Source: Gracilibacteraceae bacterium
Lineage (GTDB): Bacteria > Bacillota > Desulfitobacteriia > Desulfitobacteriales > Syntrophobotulaceae
Assembly (NCBI GenBank): GCA_031255985.1
Contig: JAIRRL010000194.1
Location: 1 to 14,196, forward strand
Direction of reading: 5' to 3'
DNA: 14,196 nt
In this document: piece after piece, positions 7,948-14,130 of the stretch
Position numbering within the stretch: the first letter of the stretch is position 1
Layout of the letters: the number at the start of each line of letters is the position of its first letter
Notes under the pieces: model-generated
The model's database searches: none
What the model saw: only the letters and a program-made list of their open reading frames with translations
Told to the model about the DNA's origin: nothing
Position numbers and translations under genes: made by a program

Positions 7948-9198
7948 TTAGACCGCCTTTGCCGGCGGCTCTCCCCTCTTTGTTTCTTTTATCAAAAAGT
8001 TAACTATAGAGGCTATGGCGCTAAACGCAACGCCAAAAATCCATATGGTTGTATAGCTGCCTGTTACATCAAAACATACGCCTCCGAACCATGCTCCAAA
8101 GAATCCCCCTATTTGATGAATAAAAAAGACAAAACCAAATAATGTAGCGATGCTTCCCGCTCCAAAAGTCCTGCTTATTATTCCGGATACAGGAGGAACG
8201 GTGGATGAACCCGAAAATCCAAACAATGCCGTGAAAAGAACCACGGTGACAATAGTTTTGGGGAGAATTAGAAAAAATAATATGGTGATCGGTCTTAGTC
8301 CATAAAACAAGCCTAGTACATTTTTCATTTTTAACTTATCGCATAAACTACCACTTAAAACACTTCCGAGAATGGTTGTAATGCCATAAATTGAAAACGC
8401 ATAAGCCGTAGTTTCCGGTGTGAATCCAAATGATTGAATTTGCGTAGGAAGGTGATTTGTAATTAACGCCATGTGAAAGCCACAAGTAAAGAAACCGATC
8501 ATAAGATACATATATGATTTACTTCTCAAAGCTTTCCGGAACAAATCCTTAATGTTTATTTGAGGGGCTTGAACAACAGTTGCTTGAGAAGGCTGTTTTT
8601 TGTTTGGATTTTTACCCATTAATATCGATATAGGCAACATAAGTAAGGTTGGAACGGCTAAAACAAGCATCCCGTGCATTAGACCGCCAGTTCTTATTAA
8701 CGAGTTTATAATGGGGGATAAAGTCGTATTGCCAATACCGGTACTTGCATTTACTATTCCCGAAACAGTGGAAACCGATGTGGTCGGTATTTTGGGGGTA
8801 ATCGTTCCAATAATTACGCCATAGGAAAGAGCGCCGGTTCCAGCAGGTAGTATGACGCCCAAGCCCAACATCAGTGTAAACATGGATTTGCTTAGCGGCG
8901 TAAGTATCATGCCAATAAGCATAAGAACAATTCCGCAAACAAGAGCAAATACATTCCCTTTTTTTGCGGCCATAATTCCGAATAAAGGCTGCACCAAACC
9001 AAAAACCAGTTGCCCAACGGCCAGTACAAAGCTCACAGAAGTAAATGACAGGCCAGAATTATCAATTATGGGATTGAGCATAATACCATAATTATTCCTA
9101 ATTCCAGAAATCATCGCATAAATAAAGCTGCCTGCAAGGGTTAAAAGAACAACTCGAAAAAACATGGTTGCATTTCGGAAATGCTTGCCATTTACCAT
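7948..9198 (-). CDS. Major facilitator superfamily transporter, OFA/monocarboxylate-carrier-like
   Basis: Inner-membrane secondary transporter of 416 residues with about 12 hydrophobic segments and a polar central loop at roughly 200-220 (NPNKKQPSQ). The first segments contain GIRNNYGIMLNP and the loop 2-3 region FGIMAAKKGN. The second half starts with GFFTCGFHMALITNHLP, as in OFA/MCT-type anion carriers. The substrate cannot be read from sequence; a small organic anion is plausible. It lies 31 bases downstream of marR on the same strand, so MarR control is likely. An AAGGGGCGGA element precedes the ATG at 9198. Base composition is AT-rich except for the last nine or so codons (RGEPPAKAV), which switch to GC-rich usage like the flanking chromosome. 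The 3' end thus looks like a junction. No clear terminator follows before the pflB promoter. Confidence 0.85.
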   Translation of the reverse strand: MVNGKHFRNATMFFRVVLLTLAGSFIYAMISGIRNNYGIMLNPIIDNSGLSFTSVSFVLAVGQLVFGLVQPLFGIMAAKKGNVFALVCGIVLMLIGMILTPLSKSMFTLMLGLGVILPAGTGALSYGVIIGTITPKIPTTSVSTVSGIVNASTGIGNTTLSPIINSLIRTGGLMHGMLVLAVPTLLMLPISILMGKNPNKKQPSQATVVQAPQINIKDLFRKALRSKSYMYLMIGFFTCGFHMALITNHLPTQIQSFGFTPETTAYAFSIYGITTILGSVLSGSLCDKLKMKNVLGLFYGLRPITILFFLILPKTIVTVVLFTALFGFSGSSTVPPVSGIISRTFGAGSIATLFGFVFFIHQIGGFFGAWFGGVCFDVTGSYTTIWIFGVAFSAIASIVNFLIKETKRGEPPAKAV

Positions 9199-9229
9199 TA
9201 AGATCCGCCCCTTAAATTACAATAAATAT

Positions 9230-9658
9230 TTACATTTCTTCGAGCATTGACAACATTTGCATGAGAACCGGCACATTTTCTGCGCCTATCTTTTCTTCAA
9301 CGCTCTTTTGCGCTTTTTCCCACAAAGGCTCGCAAACCTCTAAAACCTCTGCTCCGTTCGCTGTCACTTGGATTTGACGGTTTCTGGCTTCAACAGGAGA
9401 AATGTCCTCCATGTAACCTTTTGCGAAAAGCGGCTTGATAGTGCGAACTAAAGTAGTCCTTTCCAAGCCCACATGTACAGCTAAATCACTGGTACTGCAA
9501 ACACCTAACCGTTTTAGATTTTTTAGCAGTGAATACTGATTGACCGTAAGACCGCCAGCCTCCAACAAGCGGTCATAATGTTCGGTTATCGCATTGGCGG
9601 CTCTTCTAAGATTTATACAACTGCAAACAGTCTTTGCCCGCCCCTTTCTTTCTCTCAT
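9230..9658 (-). CDS. MarR-family transcriptional regulator
   Basis: A 142-residue winged-helix DNA-binding protein, expected to act as a dimer. The N-terminal helix VCSCINLRRAANAITEHYDR (11-30) is typical of the family. The winged HTH covers about 38-85 (LTVNQYSLLKNLKR, then STSDLAVHVGLERTTLVRTI). The wing, around ARNRQIQVTANG (91-102), carries the conserved R-x-I-x-V-T pattern. Cysteines at 12, 14 and 54 could sense oxidants, but nothing shows that they do. GAGGTGAG sits before the ATG at 9658. The next gene, 31 bases on, is mfs, the usual arrangement of a MarR repressor and the exporter it controls. A near-palindrome downstream of its -10 is a candidate autoregulatory site. Confidence 0.93.
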   Translation of the reverse strand: MRERKGRAKTVCSCINLRRAANAITEHYDRLLEAGGLTVNQYSLLKNLKRLGVCSTSDLAVHVGLERTTLVRTIKPLFAKGYMEDISPVEARNRQIQVTANGAEVLEVCEPLWEKAQKSVEEKIGAENVPVLMQMLSMLEEM

Positions 9659-9684
9659 AAACTCACCTCACGCAATCCATAATC

Positions 9685-9696
9685 GTGTATATGCAC
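9685..9696. promoter_or_regulatory. Candidate MarR operator
   Basis: GTGTATATGCAC is a 12-bp near-palindrome (two mismatched positions) at the expected transcription start of marR-mfs, just downstream of the -10. Size and position suit a MarR autoregulatory operator. The match is imperfect and there is only one copy. Confidence 0.4.
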
Positions 9697-9697
9697 T

Positions 9698-9726
9698 ATA
9701 ATGGCATGTCCTTCTCCTTATGTCAA
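9698..9726 (-). promoter_or_regulatory. Promoter of marR-mfs
   Basis: On the minus strand a perfect TTGACA (9726-9721) is followed after 17 bases by CATTAT (9703-9698). An alternative -10, TATAGT (9700-9695), would need a 20-base spacer. Start of transcription is expected about 30-40 bases before the marR ATG. Confidence 0.65.
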
Positions 9727-9814
9727 TCCCAATACGGTTACTTTTTAAAATGGCTTAAAATCTTTGAGGAATAATATTGCGTTTAAATTGGATGGGCAAA
9801 TATGAATAGAAGCA

Positions 9815-9852
9815 GAAAAAAAATGCCGCCAGCGGAATAACTGCTGCGGCAT
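9815..9852 (-). terminator. Orphan rho-independent terminator (minus strand)
   Basis: ATGCCGCCAGC (9823-9833) and GCTGCGGCAT (9843-9852) form a stem with one bulged base and a 9-base loop. On the minus strand it is followed by an uninterrupted U tract (A-run at 9816-9823 on the plus strand). No minus-strand gene that it could end is visible to its right. The plus-strand side has only a weak T stretch. Confidence 0.6.
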
Positions 9853-9874
9853 CGGAAAATTTTGCAAAAAAGGG

Positions 9875-9901
9875 TTGACATGGCATAAAATATGATATAC
9901 T
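9875..9901 (+). promoter_or_regulatory. Promoter upstream of the broken small gene and the VOC gene
   Basis: TTGACA (9875-9880) and TATACT (9896-9901) are 15 bases apart. The short spacer is offset by an extended -10 TG two bases upstream (TGATATACT). It could drive the decayed gene and the VOC gene behind it, since no other strong promoter precedes the latter. Confidence 0.6.
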
Positions 9902-9933
9902 CTATTTTTTAGAACCGCTGAAGGAGATCTCAA

Positions 9934-10117
9934 ATGGCTGAATTTACGACAAAATATTTTGGGAAAATTGGAATATCCAAATTTGCTCTTTAGCAGACAA
10001 GGAGATAATATAAATGTTTCTGTAGATTATATGATTTCAAAAGACTATTCTGATGAGATATTGTGTGTAAAGATGGACGAAAAATTAAACATAACAGGAT
10101 TTTCACATGAGAGTTAA
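9934..10117 (+). pseudogene. Small protein gene broken by a one-base frameshift
   Basis: A good AAGGAGAT Shine-Dalgarno precedes an ATG at 9934 that gives MAEFTTKYFGKIGISKFAL and stops at 9993. A second open frame, one base offset, continues through the same place as KLEYPNLLFSRQGDNINVSV and ends with ...DEKLNITGFSHES at a TAA at 10115-10117. Removing one base from the GGGAAAA run at 9961-9967 joins them into one 60-residue reading: MAEFTTKYFG then KLEYPNLLFS onward. The composition (acidic, Tyr/Ile-rich) is protein-like and the promoter is intact. I do not recognise the family. The product may be 3'-truncated too. A sequencing error in the homopolymer is the main alternative to true decay. 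Confidence 0.6.
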
Positions 10118-10149
10118 AAAAAGCAAATAAAATTTTTTGGGAGGGTAAA

Positions 10150-10563
10150 ATGAAAATCACACCGTATTTGAATTTCAATGGGAACTGTTCAGAAGCAATT
10201 GCGTTTTACGAGGAAGCCTTCGGGGTTAAAGCCAAGATAATGAGGTATTGCGATGCGCCGCCAATCGAAGGTTTCACGATACAGCCGGGAACAGAGAATT
10301 TTGTAATGCACGCTTGTCTTACAAATCGCGATGATTATACCATCTTTCTTGCGGATGTAACGCCAAATATGCGGACGGCCTTTGGCGACGGGATGTCTAT
10401 TTCGATAGAGCTTGACGGCGCTGATACCGTAAAATCCGCGTTTGACAAGCTCAAAGAAGGCGGTACGGTTTTAATGGAGCTTCAAAAGACATTTTGGAGT
10501 GAATTTTTTGGTTCCTTGGTGGATAAATTCGGAGTCAGCTGGATGATCATGGCCAAAATGTAA
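10150..10563 (+). CDS. PhnB-like VOC-superfamily (glyoxalase/bleomycin-resistance fold) protein
   Basis: A 137-residue cytosolic protein of the vicinal-oxygen-chelate superfamily, PhnB/3-demethylubiquinone-methyltransferase-like branch. It opens with ITPYLNFNGNCSEAIAFYEEAFG (3-25), the standard first beta-alpha unit of this branch. The second half has ADTVKSAFDKLKEGGTVLM and ends with FGSLVDKFGVSWMIM (roughly 121-135), the closing module. Members of this branch are mostly of unknown substrate; some relatives confer antibiotic tolerance or are metal-dependent isomerases. GGGAGGG stands 4 bases before the ATG at 10150. Codon usage is AT-leaning, less extreme than the next gene. No functional tie to marR-mfs is evident beyond sharing the island. 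Confidence 0.88.
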   Translation: MKITPYLNFNGNCSEAIAFYEEAFGVKAKIMRYCDAPPIEGFTIQPGTENFVMHACLTNRDDYTIFLADVTPNMRTAFGDGMSISIELDGADTVKSAFDKLKEGGTVLMELQKTFWSEFFGSLVDKFGVSWMIMAKM

Positions 10564-10569
10564 AAAATA

Positions 10570-10610
10570 TGCCAATTAGTGTTTGGGGAATCATACGTCA
10601 CTTTTTGGCA
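10570..10610 (+). other. Imperfect hairpin downstream of the VOC gene
   Basis: TGCCAA (10570-10575) pairs with TTGGCA (10605-10610) and AGTG (10578-10581) with CACT (10599-10602), leaving a 17-base loop. There is no U tract, so it is not a convincing terminator. The rest of the 10564-10723 gap is AT-rich and shows no clear promoter. Confidence 0.3.
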
Positions 10611-10723
10611 ATGGTAAAGAAATGGAAAATAGCAGTGACGCAAATAATTATTTTGCAGAGACTATTAAATAAGAAATAAAGACGGCAAAACATTAAGAAT
10701 TAAATCATAGCCGGGAGGAACAT

Positions 10724-11185
10724 ATGCAAAGCGGATTTATAATTGCTGTTGCGGCGTTTTTTGCTTTTGTATTATTAATTTATATGCCTTTGACATATTT
10801 GTCTTTATATTTAAAAGATAGAAAAGGCAGAACATTTGCCCAGGAACATAATGCGATCAAATTTTATGTTAAAACCAATAATGTAGGCGGTCATTTATCA
10901 GTTCTTGGTATAAACGGGAAAAAGCCTGTAATACATAGGAATATGAAGTTATATGGTTATTATCTGTCGCCAGGCAAAAATATAATTCAAGTTCAGTATC
11001 AATATCAGCCTGTATTGCCGAATTTTTTAAGAAAAATATTGGGACTTACATACGAGTATGGAATAAAACAATACCGTCTTGAAGCCGAAGAATTAACAAT
11101 AACTGTAAAACCAAAGACGGAATACATATTGTATTATGACCACAGTAAAGATGATTATGCATTTGAAGAAGTCAGTCAGCTTTAG
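10724..11185 (+). CDS. Unknown small membrane-anchored protein
   Basis: I do not recognise this 153-residue protein. Residues ~4-29 (FIIAVAAFFAFVLLIYMPLT) form one hydrophobic helix, a membrane anchor or uncleaved signal with a short N-terminus. A basic stretch follows (LKDRKGR), then a hydrophilic domain rich in beta-prone Tyr, Val and Ile. That domain contains VGGHLSVLGINGKKPVIHRN and YYLSPGKNIIQVQYQYQP, reminiscent of a small beta-sandwich of the 'PG-x-n-x-I-x-V' kind. By the positive-inside rule the Lys/Arg-rich flank suggests that the domain is cytosolic, but this is uncertain. GGGAGGAAC precedes the ATG at 10724. It is the most AT-rich gene of the window and ends exactly where the GC-rich chromosome resumes. 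Confidence 0.8.
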   Translation: MQSGFIIAVAAFFAFVLLIYMPLTYLSLYLKDRKGRTFAQEHNAIKFYVKTNNVGGHLSVLGINGKKPVIHRNMKLYGYYLSPGKNIIQVQYQYQPVLPNFLRKILGLTYEYGIKQYRLEAEELTITVKPKTEYILYYDHSKDDYAFEEVSQL

Positions 11186-11254
11186 TCTTACCGTATGGTT
11201 CACGCTTCGCGCGCCGCGCTGCGGCCCTAAATGTCCCGCCGGACGAACTTCCTA

Positions 11255-11281
11255 TTGCTTTTCCGCCCCGCCTGTGATAAT
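11255..11281 (+). promoter_or_regulatory. Promoter of the lut operon
   Basis: TTGCTT (11255-11260) and GATAAT (11276-11281) lie 15 bases apart. The -10 is extended by TGT directly before it (TGTGATAAT). Transcription would begin near 11288, leaving a leader of about 40 bases to the lutC start at 11330. Confidence 0.6.
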
Positions 11282-11292
11282 ATGAAAATATA

Positions 11293-11305
11293 CTGGTCTG
11301 ACCAG
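11293..11305. promoter_or_regulatory. GntR/FadR-subfamily (LldR-type) operator
   Basis: CTGGTC-T-GACCAG is a perfect 6+1+6 palindrome containing TGGTnnnACCA, the core bound by FadR-subfamily GntR regulators such as PdhR, FadR and LldR. It starts about 5 bases after the predicted transcription start of the lut operon, a repressor position. Lactate operons are classically controlled by such regulators (LldR, LutR). The regulator itself is not in this window. Confidence 0.75.
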
Positions 11306-11329
11306 CAGACCAAGAACGGAGGTGTCCCG

Positions 11330-11884
11330 ATGGAGGAGAAAGGCTTGTATGACCGGTTTGCCGCCAAAATAGCCTCAGTCAACGGGGAATGTTACCGGGC
11401 CGCGAACCAAAAAGAGATGCTCGCGCTGATCACGGAAGCCCTGCAAAAGAGGAAAGCGGCTAAAGTAGCGATGTTTCCCTCGCCGCTGATCGAGGAAGCC
11501 GGAATCCAAACAGCGCTGACCAAGGGAGGGTATGAGGTCATTATCGAAGATTTGCGGCAAAAAATACCGCAAGCAACAGTGGGGATCACCGAGGCGCGCT
11601 GGGGAATCGCGGAATTAGGCACTTTGGTGCAATACGCGCCGGAAGTGGACAATCGCCTGTGCTCCACTTTCGTGGACACGCATATAGCTTTGCTGAAATG
11701 TCCCGCTATTTTGCCGGGGTTGGACGAAGCCCTGGCGGAGATAGCTTCCGGCGGAACGCTGCCGGGTTATGTGGGCTTTATCACCGGCCCCAGCCGCAGT
11801 TCGGATATTGAGCGCGTTCTCACCGTCGGCGTACATGGCCCGAAAGAACTAGTCGTGATAGTCGTGGATGAAGGAGGGCGCTGA
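11330..11884 (+). CDS. lutC: Lactate utilization protein C (LUD domain)
   Basis: A small LUD-domain subunit of the LutABC/LldEFG L-lactate oxidation system, which turns L-lactate into pyruvate and passes electrons on through Fe-S proteins. The 184 residues contain TEARWGIAELGTLVQ (87-101) and the family's ITGPSRSSDIERVLTVGVHG (151-170) near the C-terminus. I place the start at 11330, where the ATG follows GGAGGT (11318-11323) by 6 bases. In-frame ATGs at 11231 and 11282 lack a Shine-Dalgarno, and starting there would place the operator and -10 region inside the coding sequence. The lutB-lutA fusion starts 2 bases after its stop, so the pair is probably translationally coupled. In many genomes lutC comes last; here it is first. 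Confidence 0.94.
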   Translation: MEEKGLYDRFAAKIASVNGECYRAANQKEMLALITEALQKRKAAKVAMFPSPLIEEAGIQTALTKGGYEVIIEDLRQKIPQATVGITEARWGIAELGTLVQYAPEVDNRLCSTFVDTHIALLKCPAILPGLDEALAEIASGGTLPGYVGFITGPSRSSDIERVLTVGVHGPKELVVIVVDEGGR

Positions 11885-11886
11885 AT

Positions 11887-14028
11887 ATGGCAAACGCGGA
11901 ACTGCGCAAGGAAATAGACCGCGCGCTTGACAACAATACTCTGCGCGGCGCGCTCGGCAAATTTGCCCGCGAATACCCGGTCGCGCGGGATAAAGCCTAC
12001 GCCGGGTACGATTTTGAATCGCTGCGGGAACAAGTCAAGGAATATAAATCCTATGCCCGCGACCATCTGGAGGAAGTGGTAGACGAGTTCGAGCGCAATA
12101 TGGTCATGCGGGGGGTCAAGGTTTTTCGCGCCCCGGACGGCAACGCCGCGAATGAATATGTGAAAAAAGTGGCGGCGGCCAACAATGTGAAAAAAGTGAT
12201 AAAGTCCAAATCCATGGCTTCCGAGGAAATTTTCATGAATGAAGTCCTGCGGGAAGCCGGCATGGAAGTGCAGGAAACCGACCTGGGCGAATTCATCATC
12301 GCCTTGAACAACGAGCATCCTTCCCATATGGTGCTGCCGGCCATTCACCTGACCAAGGAACAGGTGGCGGACTTGTTCTCCGATTACACAAACCACAAAA
12401 ACGACCCTGTAATAGCCGAACTTGTGAAAACAGCGCGTTCCGTCATGCGGGACAAATTCCTTGAAGCCGACATGGGTATTTCCGGCGCCAATATCGCGGT
12501 GGCGGAGACGGGCACCTTGGTCATGATCAGCAATGAAGGCAACGCCCGCCTGACTTCCACTTTGCCCCGCGTGCATATTTACGTCGTCGGTTTGGAAAAA
12601 TTTGTCAAAAATTTCCAGGGAATCGGCCCGATTTTGAAAACGCTGCCCCGCAACGGAACGGGACAAAACATCACGACTTATGTTTCCATGTTTTCCGGCC
12701 CGACGGAAGCCTATCTGGCGGACGGGGAAAAAGGAACGAAGGAATTTCACGTTATCATTCTGGACAACGGCCGGCGCAAACTGAGTAAAAATGAAGATTT
12801 CAAGGAAATGTTCCAATGTGTGCGCTGCGCCGCCTGTTTGAACGTATGTCCGGCCTTTCAGTTCCTGGGCGGGCATGTATTCGGCGGCCACGCCTACACG
12901 GGCGGGATCGGCACGCTGCTCACCGCTTTTCTCACCTCCAAAGACCGGGGCCGCGATATTCAAAATCTATGTCTGCAATGCGGCCGCTGCGCCGAAGTCT
13001 GCGCCGGCAAGCTCGATATTCACGGCATGATCCTCAAACTGCGCAATAATTACGGCGACGAGGGCATGCCTTTTGTCCACAAATTCATTCTGGACGTCGT
13101 GTCCAACCGCCGTCTTTTCCACTCCATGCTGCGCATCGCCTCCGTCGGCCAATTGCCGGTCAGCAGAGGAAAGCCGACCATCCGCCATCTGCCGCTTTTC
13201 CTCTCCGGCATGACGGAAGGGCGCAGTCTGCCGACGGTCGCGCCCAAGCCTTTCCGCGATCTTTTTCCTCATATCAAGCAGAATGTGAGCAGTCCGCGGG
13301 GAGTCGCGGCTCTCTATACCGGCTGTCTGCTTGATTTTGTTTACCCCCAAATCGCGGAAGCCGTGGTCAAAAGCCTGAATATGGCCGGTTACCGCGTCGC
13401 CCTGCCGGAAACGCAATCCTGCTGCGGGGCGCCCGCCAACTACATGGGCGACCGGGTTAACGCCCGCAAAACAGCGGAACTTAATATCCGGGGCCTGGAA
13501 GCGGAAAAATATGATTATGTGGTTTCGGCCTGCCCGACCTGTACGCACGCCCTGCGCGAGTACCCGGAGTTATTGCATGGCGAGGACAAGAATCTCATCG
13601 CCAGAGCGGAAACGCTGGCGGCCAAAACTTTCGATTTTTCCAAGCTGCTGCATATGCTGGGCGGCGTCCCCGGCCAGGGCAACGGCGCGCCGCTCCGGAT
13701 CACCTATCATGACTCCTGCCACATGAAACGCACCATGCGCGTGTTCGAGGAACAGAGAGAAATTCTGCGCGGCCAGACCGGGGTCGAACTGGTCGAGATG
13801 AAAGACTGCGATCAGTGCTGCGGTTTTGCCGGCTCATATTCCGTCAAGTATCCGGAAGTATCCGGGCCGATCCTGGAAATGAAAATAAATAATATCCTCG
13901 CCACCACGCCGGAAGCCGTCGTAGTGGATTGCCCCGGCTGCATGATGCAGATTCGCGGCGGCTTGGACGCCCGCGACATCGGGATCGCGGTAAAGCATAC
14001 CGCCGAAGTCCTGGCTGAGAGAAACTGA
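11887..14028 (+). CDS. Fused LutB-LutA iron-sulfur L-lactate dehydrogenase large subunit (LdhH type)
   Basis: A 713-residue fusion of the two larger Lut subunits. Residues ~1-300 are a LUD domain (ETGTLVMISNEGNARLTSTL, 207-226). Then come two 4Fe-4S motifs, CVRCAACLNVCP (C311, C314, C317, C321) and CLQCGRCAEVC (C362, C365, C368, C372). Together these match LutB/LldF. Residues ~470-713 add two CCG cysteine-rich repeats like LutA/LldE: C480 with SCCG (511-514) and CPTC (549-552); C611 with CDQCCG (641-646) and CPGC (682-685). Such fusions occur in Negativicutes and Desulfovibrio-type lactate oxidisers. The substrate should be L-lactate, giving pyruvate, with electrons going to a quinone or another carrier. 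AAGGAGGGCG (11871-11880) lies inside the 3' end of lutC, 6 bases before the ATG. No frameshift is seen, and all expected cysteines are present. Confidence 0.93.
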   Translation: MANAELRKEIDRALDNNTLRGALGKFAREYPVARDKAYAGYDFESLREQVKEYKSYARDHLEEVVDEFERNMVMRGVKVFRAPDGNAANEYVKKVAAANNVKKVIKSKSMASEEIFMNEVLREAGMEVQETDLGEFIIALNNEHPSHMVLPAIHLTKEQVADLFSDYTNHKNDPVIAELVKTARSVMRDKFLEADMGISGANIAVAETGTLVMISNEGNARLTSTLPRVHIYVVGLEKFVKNFQGIGPILKTLPRNGTGQNITTYVSMFSGPTEAYLADGEKGTKEFHVIILDNGRRKLSKNEDFKEMFQCVRCAACLNVCPAFQFLGGHVFGGHAYTGGIGTLLTAFLTSKDRGRDIQNLCLQCGRCAEVCAGKLDIHGMILKLRNNYGDEGMPFVHKFILDVVSNRRLFHSMLRIASVGQLPVSRGKPTIRHLPLFLSGMTEGRSLPTVAPKPFRDLFPHIKQNVSSPRGVAALYTGCLLDFVYPQIAEAVVKSLNMAGYRVALPETQSCCGAPANYMGDRVNARKTAELNIRGLEAEKYDYVVSACPTCTHALREYPELLHGEDKNLIARAETLAAKTFDFSKLLHMLGGVPGQGNGAPLRITYHDSCHMKRTMRVFEEQREILRGQTGVELVEMKDCDQCCGFAGSYSVKYPEVSGPILEMKINNILATTPEAVVVDCPGCMMQIRGGLDARDIGIAVKHTAEVLAERN

Positions 14029-14036
14029 GGGAAAAC

Positions 14037-14089
14037 GGGAGAGACTCAGAGACGGGAGAAACTTTGAGGTAGGAGAAACCTTGAGACGG
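14037..14089 (+). repeat. Three imperfect 17-bp tandem repeats after the lutBA stop
   Basis: Units starting at 14037, 14054 and 14071 read GGGAGAGACTCAGAGAC, GGGAGAAACTTTGAGGT and AGGAGAAACCTTGAGAC. The end of the coding sequence (GAGAAACTGAGG, 14019-14030) resembles the unit and may be its origin. They lie between the stop codon and the terminator. Confidence 0.6.
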
Positions 14090-14093
14090 TAAT

Positions 14094-14130
14094 AGCAAAG
14101 CCGTCCGGCTGCCACCCGGACGGCTTTGCT
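14094..14130. terminator. Transcription terminator of the lut operon, possibly bidirectional
   Basis: A perfect 15-bp stem, AGCAAAGCCGTCCGG (14094-14108) with CCGGACGGCTTTGCT (14116-14130), closes a 7-base loop. The U-rich stretch is only the TTTGCT at the end of the 3' arm, and the same holds on the other strand. Position (66 bases after the stop) and stability fit termination, although the U tract is short. Confidence 0.75.

Larger units (their letters stand above)
9727..9933. other. AT-rich intergenic region between the divergent marR and plus-strand promoters
   Basis: No convincing gene is seen here. It contains a minus-strand terminator-like hairpin (9815-9852), the plus-strand promoter (9875-9901) and the ribosome binding site of the broken gene (AAGGAGAT, 9921-9928). 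Confidence 0.6.
7975..11185. other. AT-rich island, probably horizontally acquired
   Basis: From the last codons of mfs to the stop of the small membrane protein the DNA is visibly AT-rich, with A/T-ending codons and poly-A/T stretches. Both flanks (pflB operon, lut operon) are GC-rich with G/C-ending codons. The right edge at 11185 is abrupt: the next 50 bases are dominated by G and C. No integrase, transposase, tRNA or clear flanking direct repeat is seen, so the mechanism of entry is unknown. The contents are marR-mfs, a broken small gene, a VOC protein and a membrane protein. Confidence 0.6.

Noticed and set aside
6883..8142. Long plus-strand open frame of 419 codons across pflB and its leader
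   Set aside because: It is antisense to pflB, which has full catalytic motifs, and it runs through the riboswitch and promoter. It has no Shine-Dalgarno and its low-complexity composition comes from GC-rich codon structure.
9745..9933. 62-codon minus-strand frame in the marR upstream region
   Set aside because: It covers the terminator hairpin and the plus-strand promoter, has no ribosome site, and its composition is not protein-like.
11231..11329. Longer LutC start at 11231 or 11282
   Set aside because: No Shine-Dalgarno at either; the region holds the -10 and the GntR-type palindrome; GGAGGT is placed correctly for 11330.
11767..12963. Long minus-strand open frame of 398 codons opposite lutC/lutBA
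   Set aside because: It is a shadow of the lutBA codon pattern. It has no family motifs and no ribosome site, while the plus strand has clear domain motifs.
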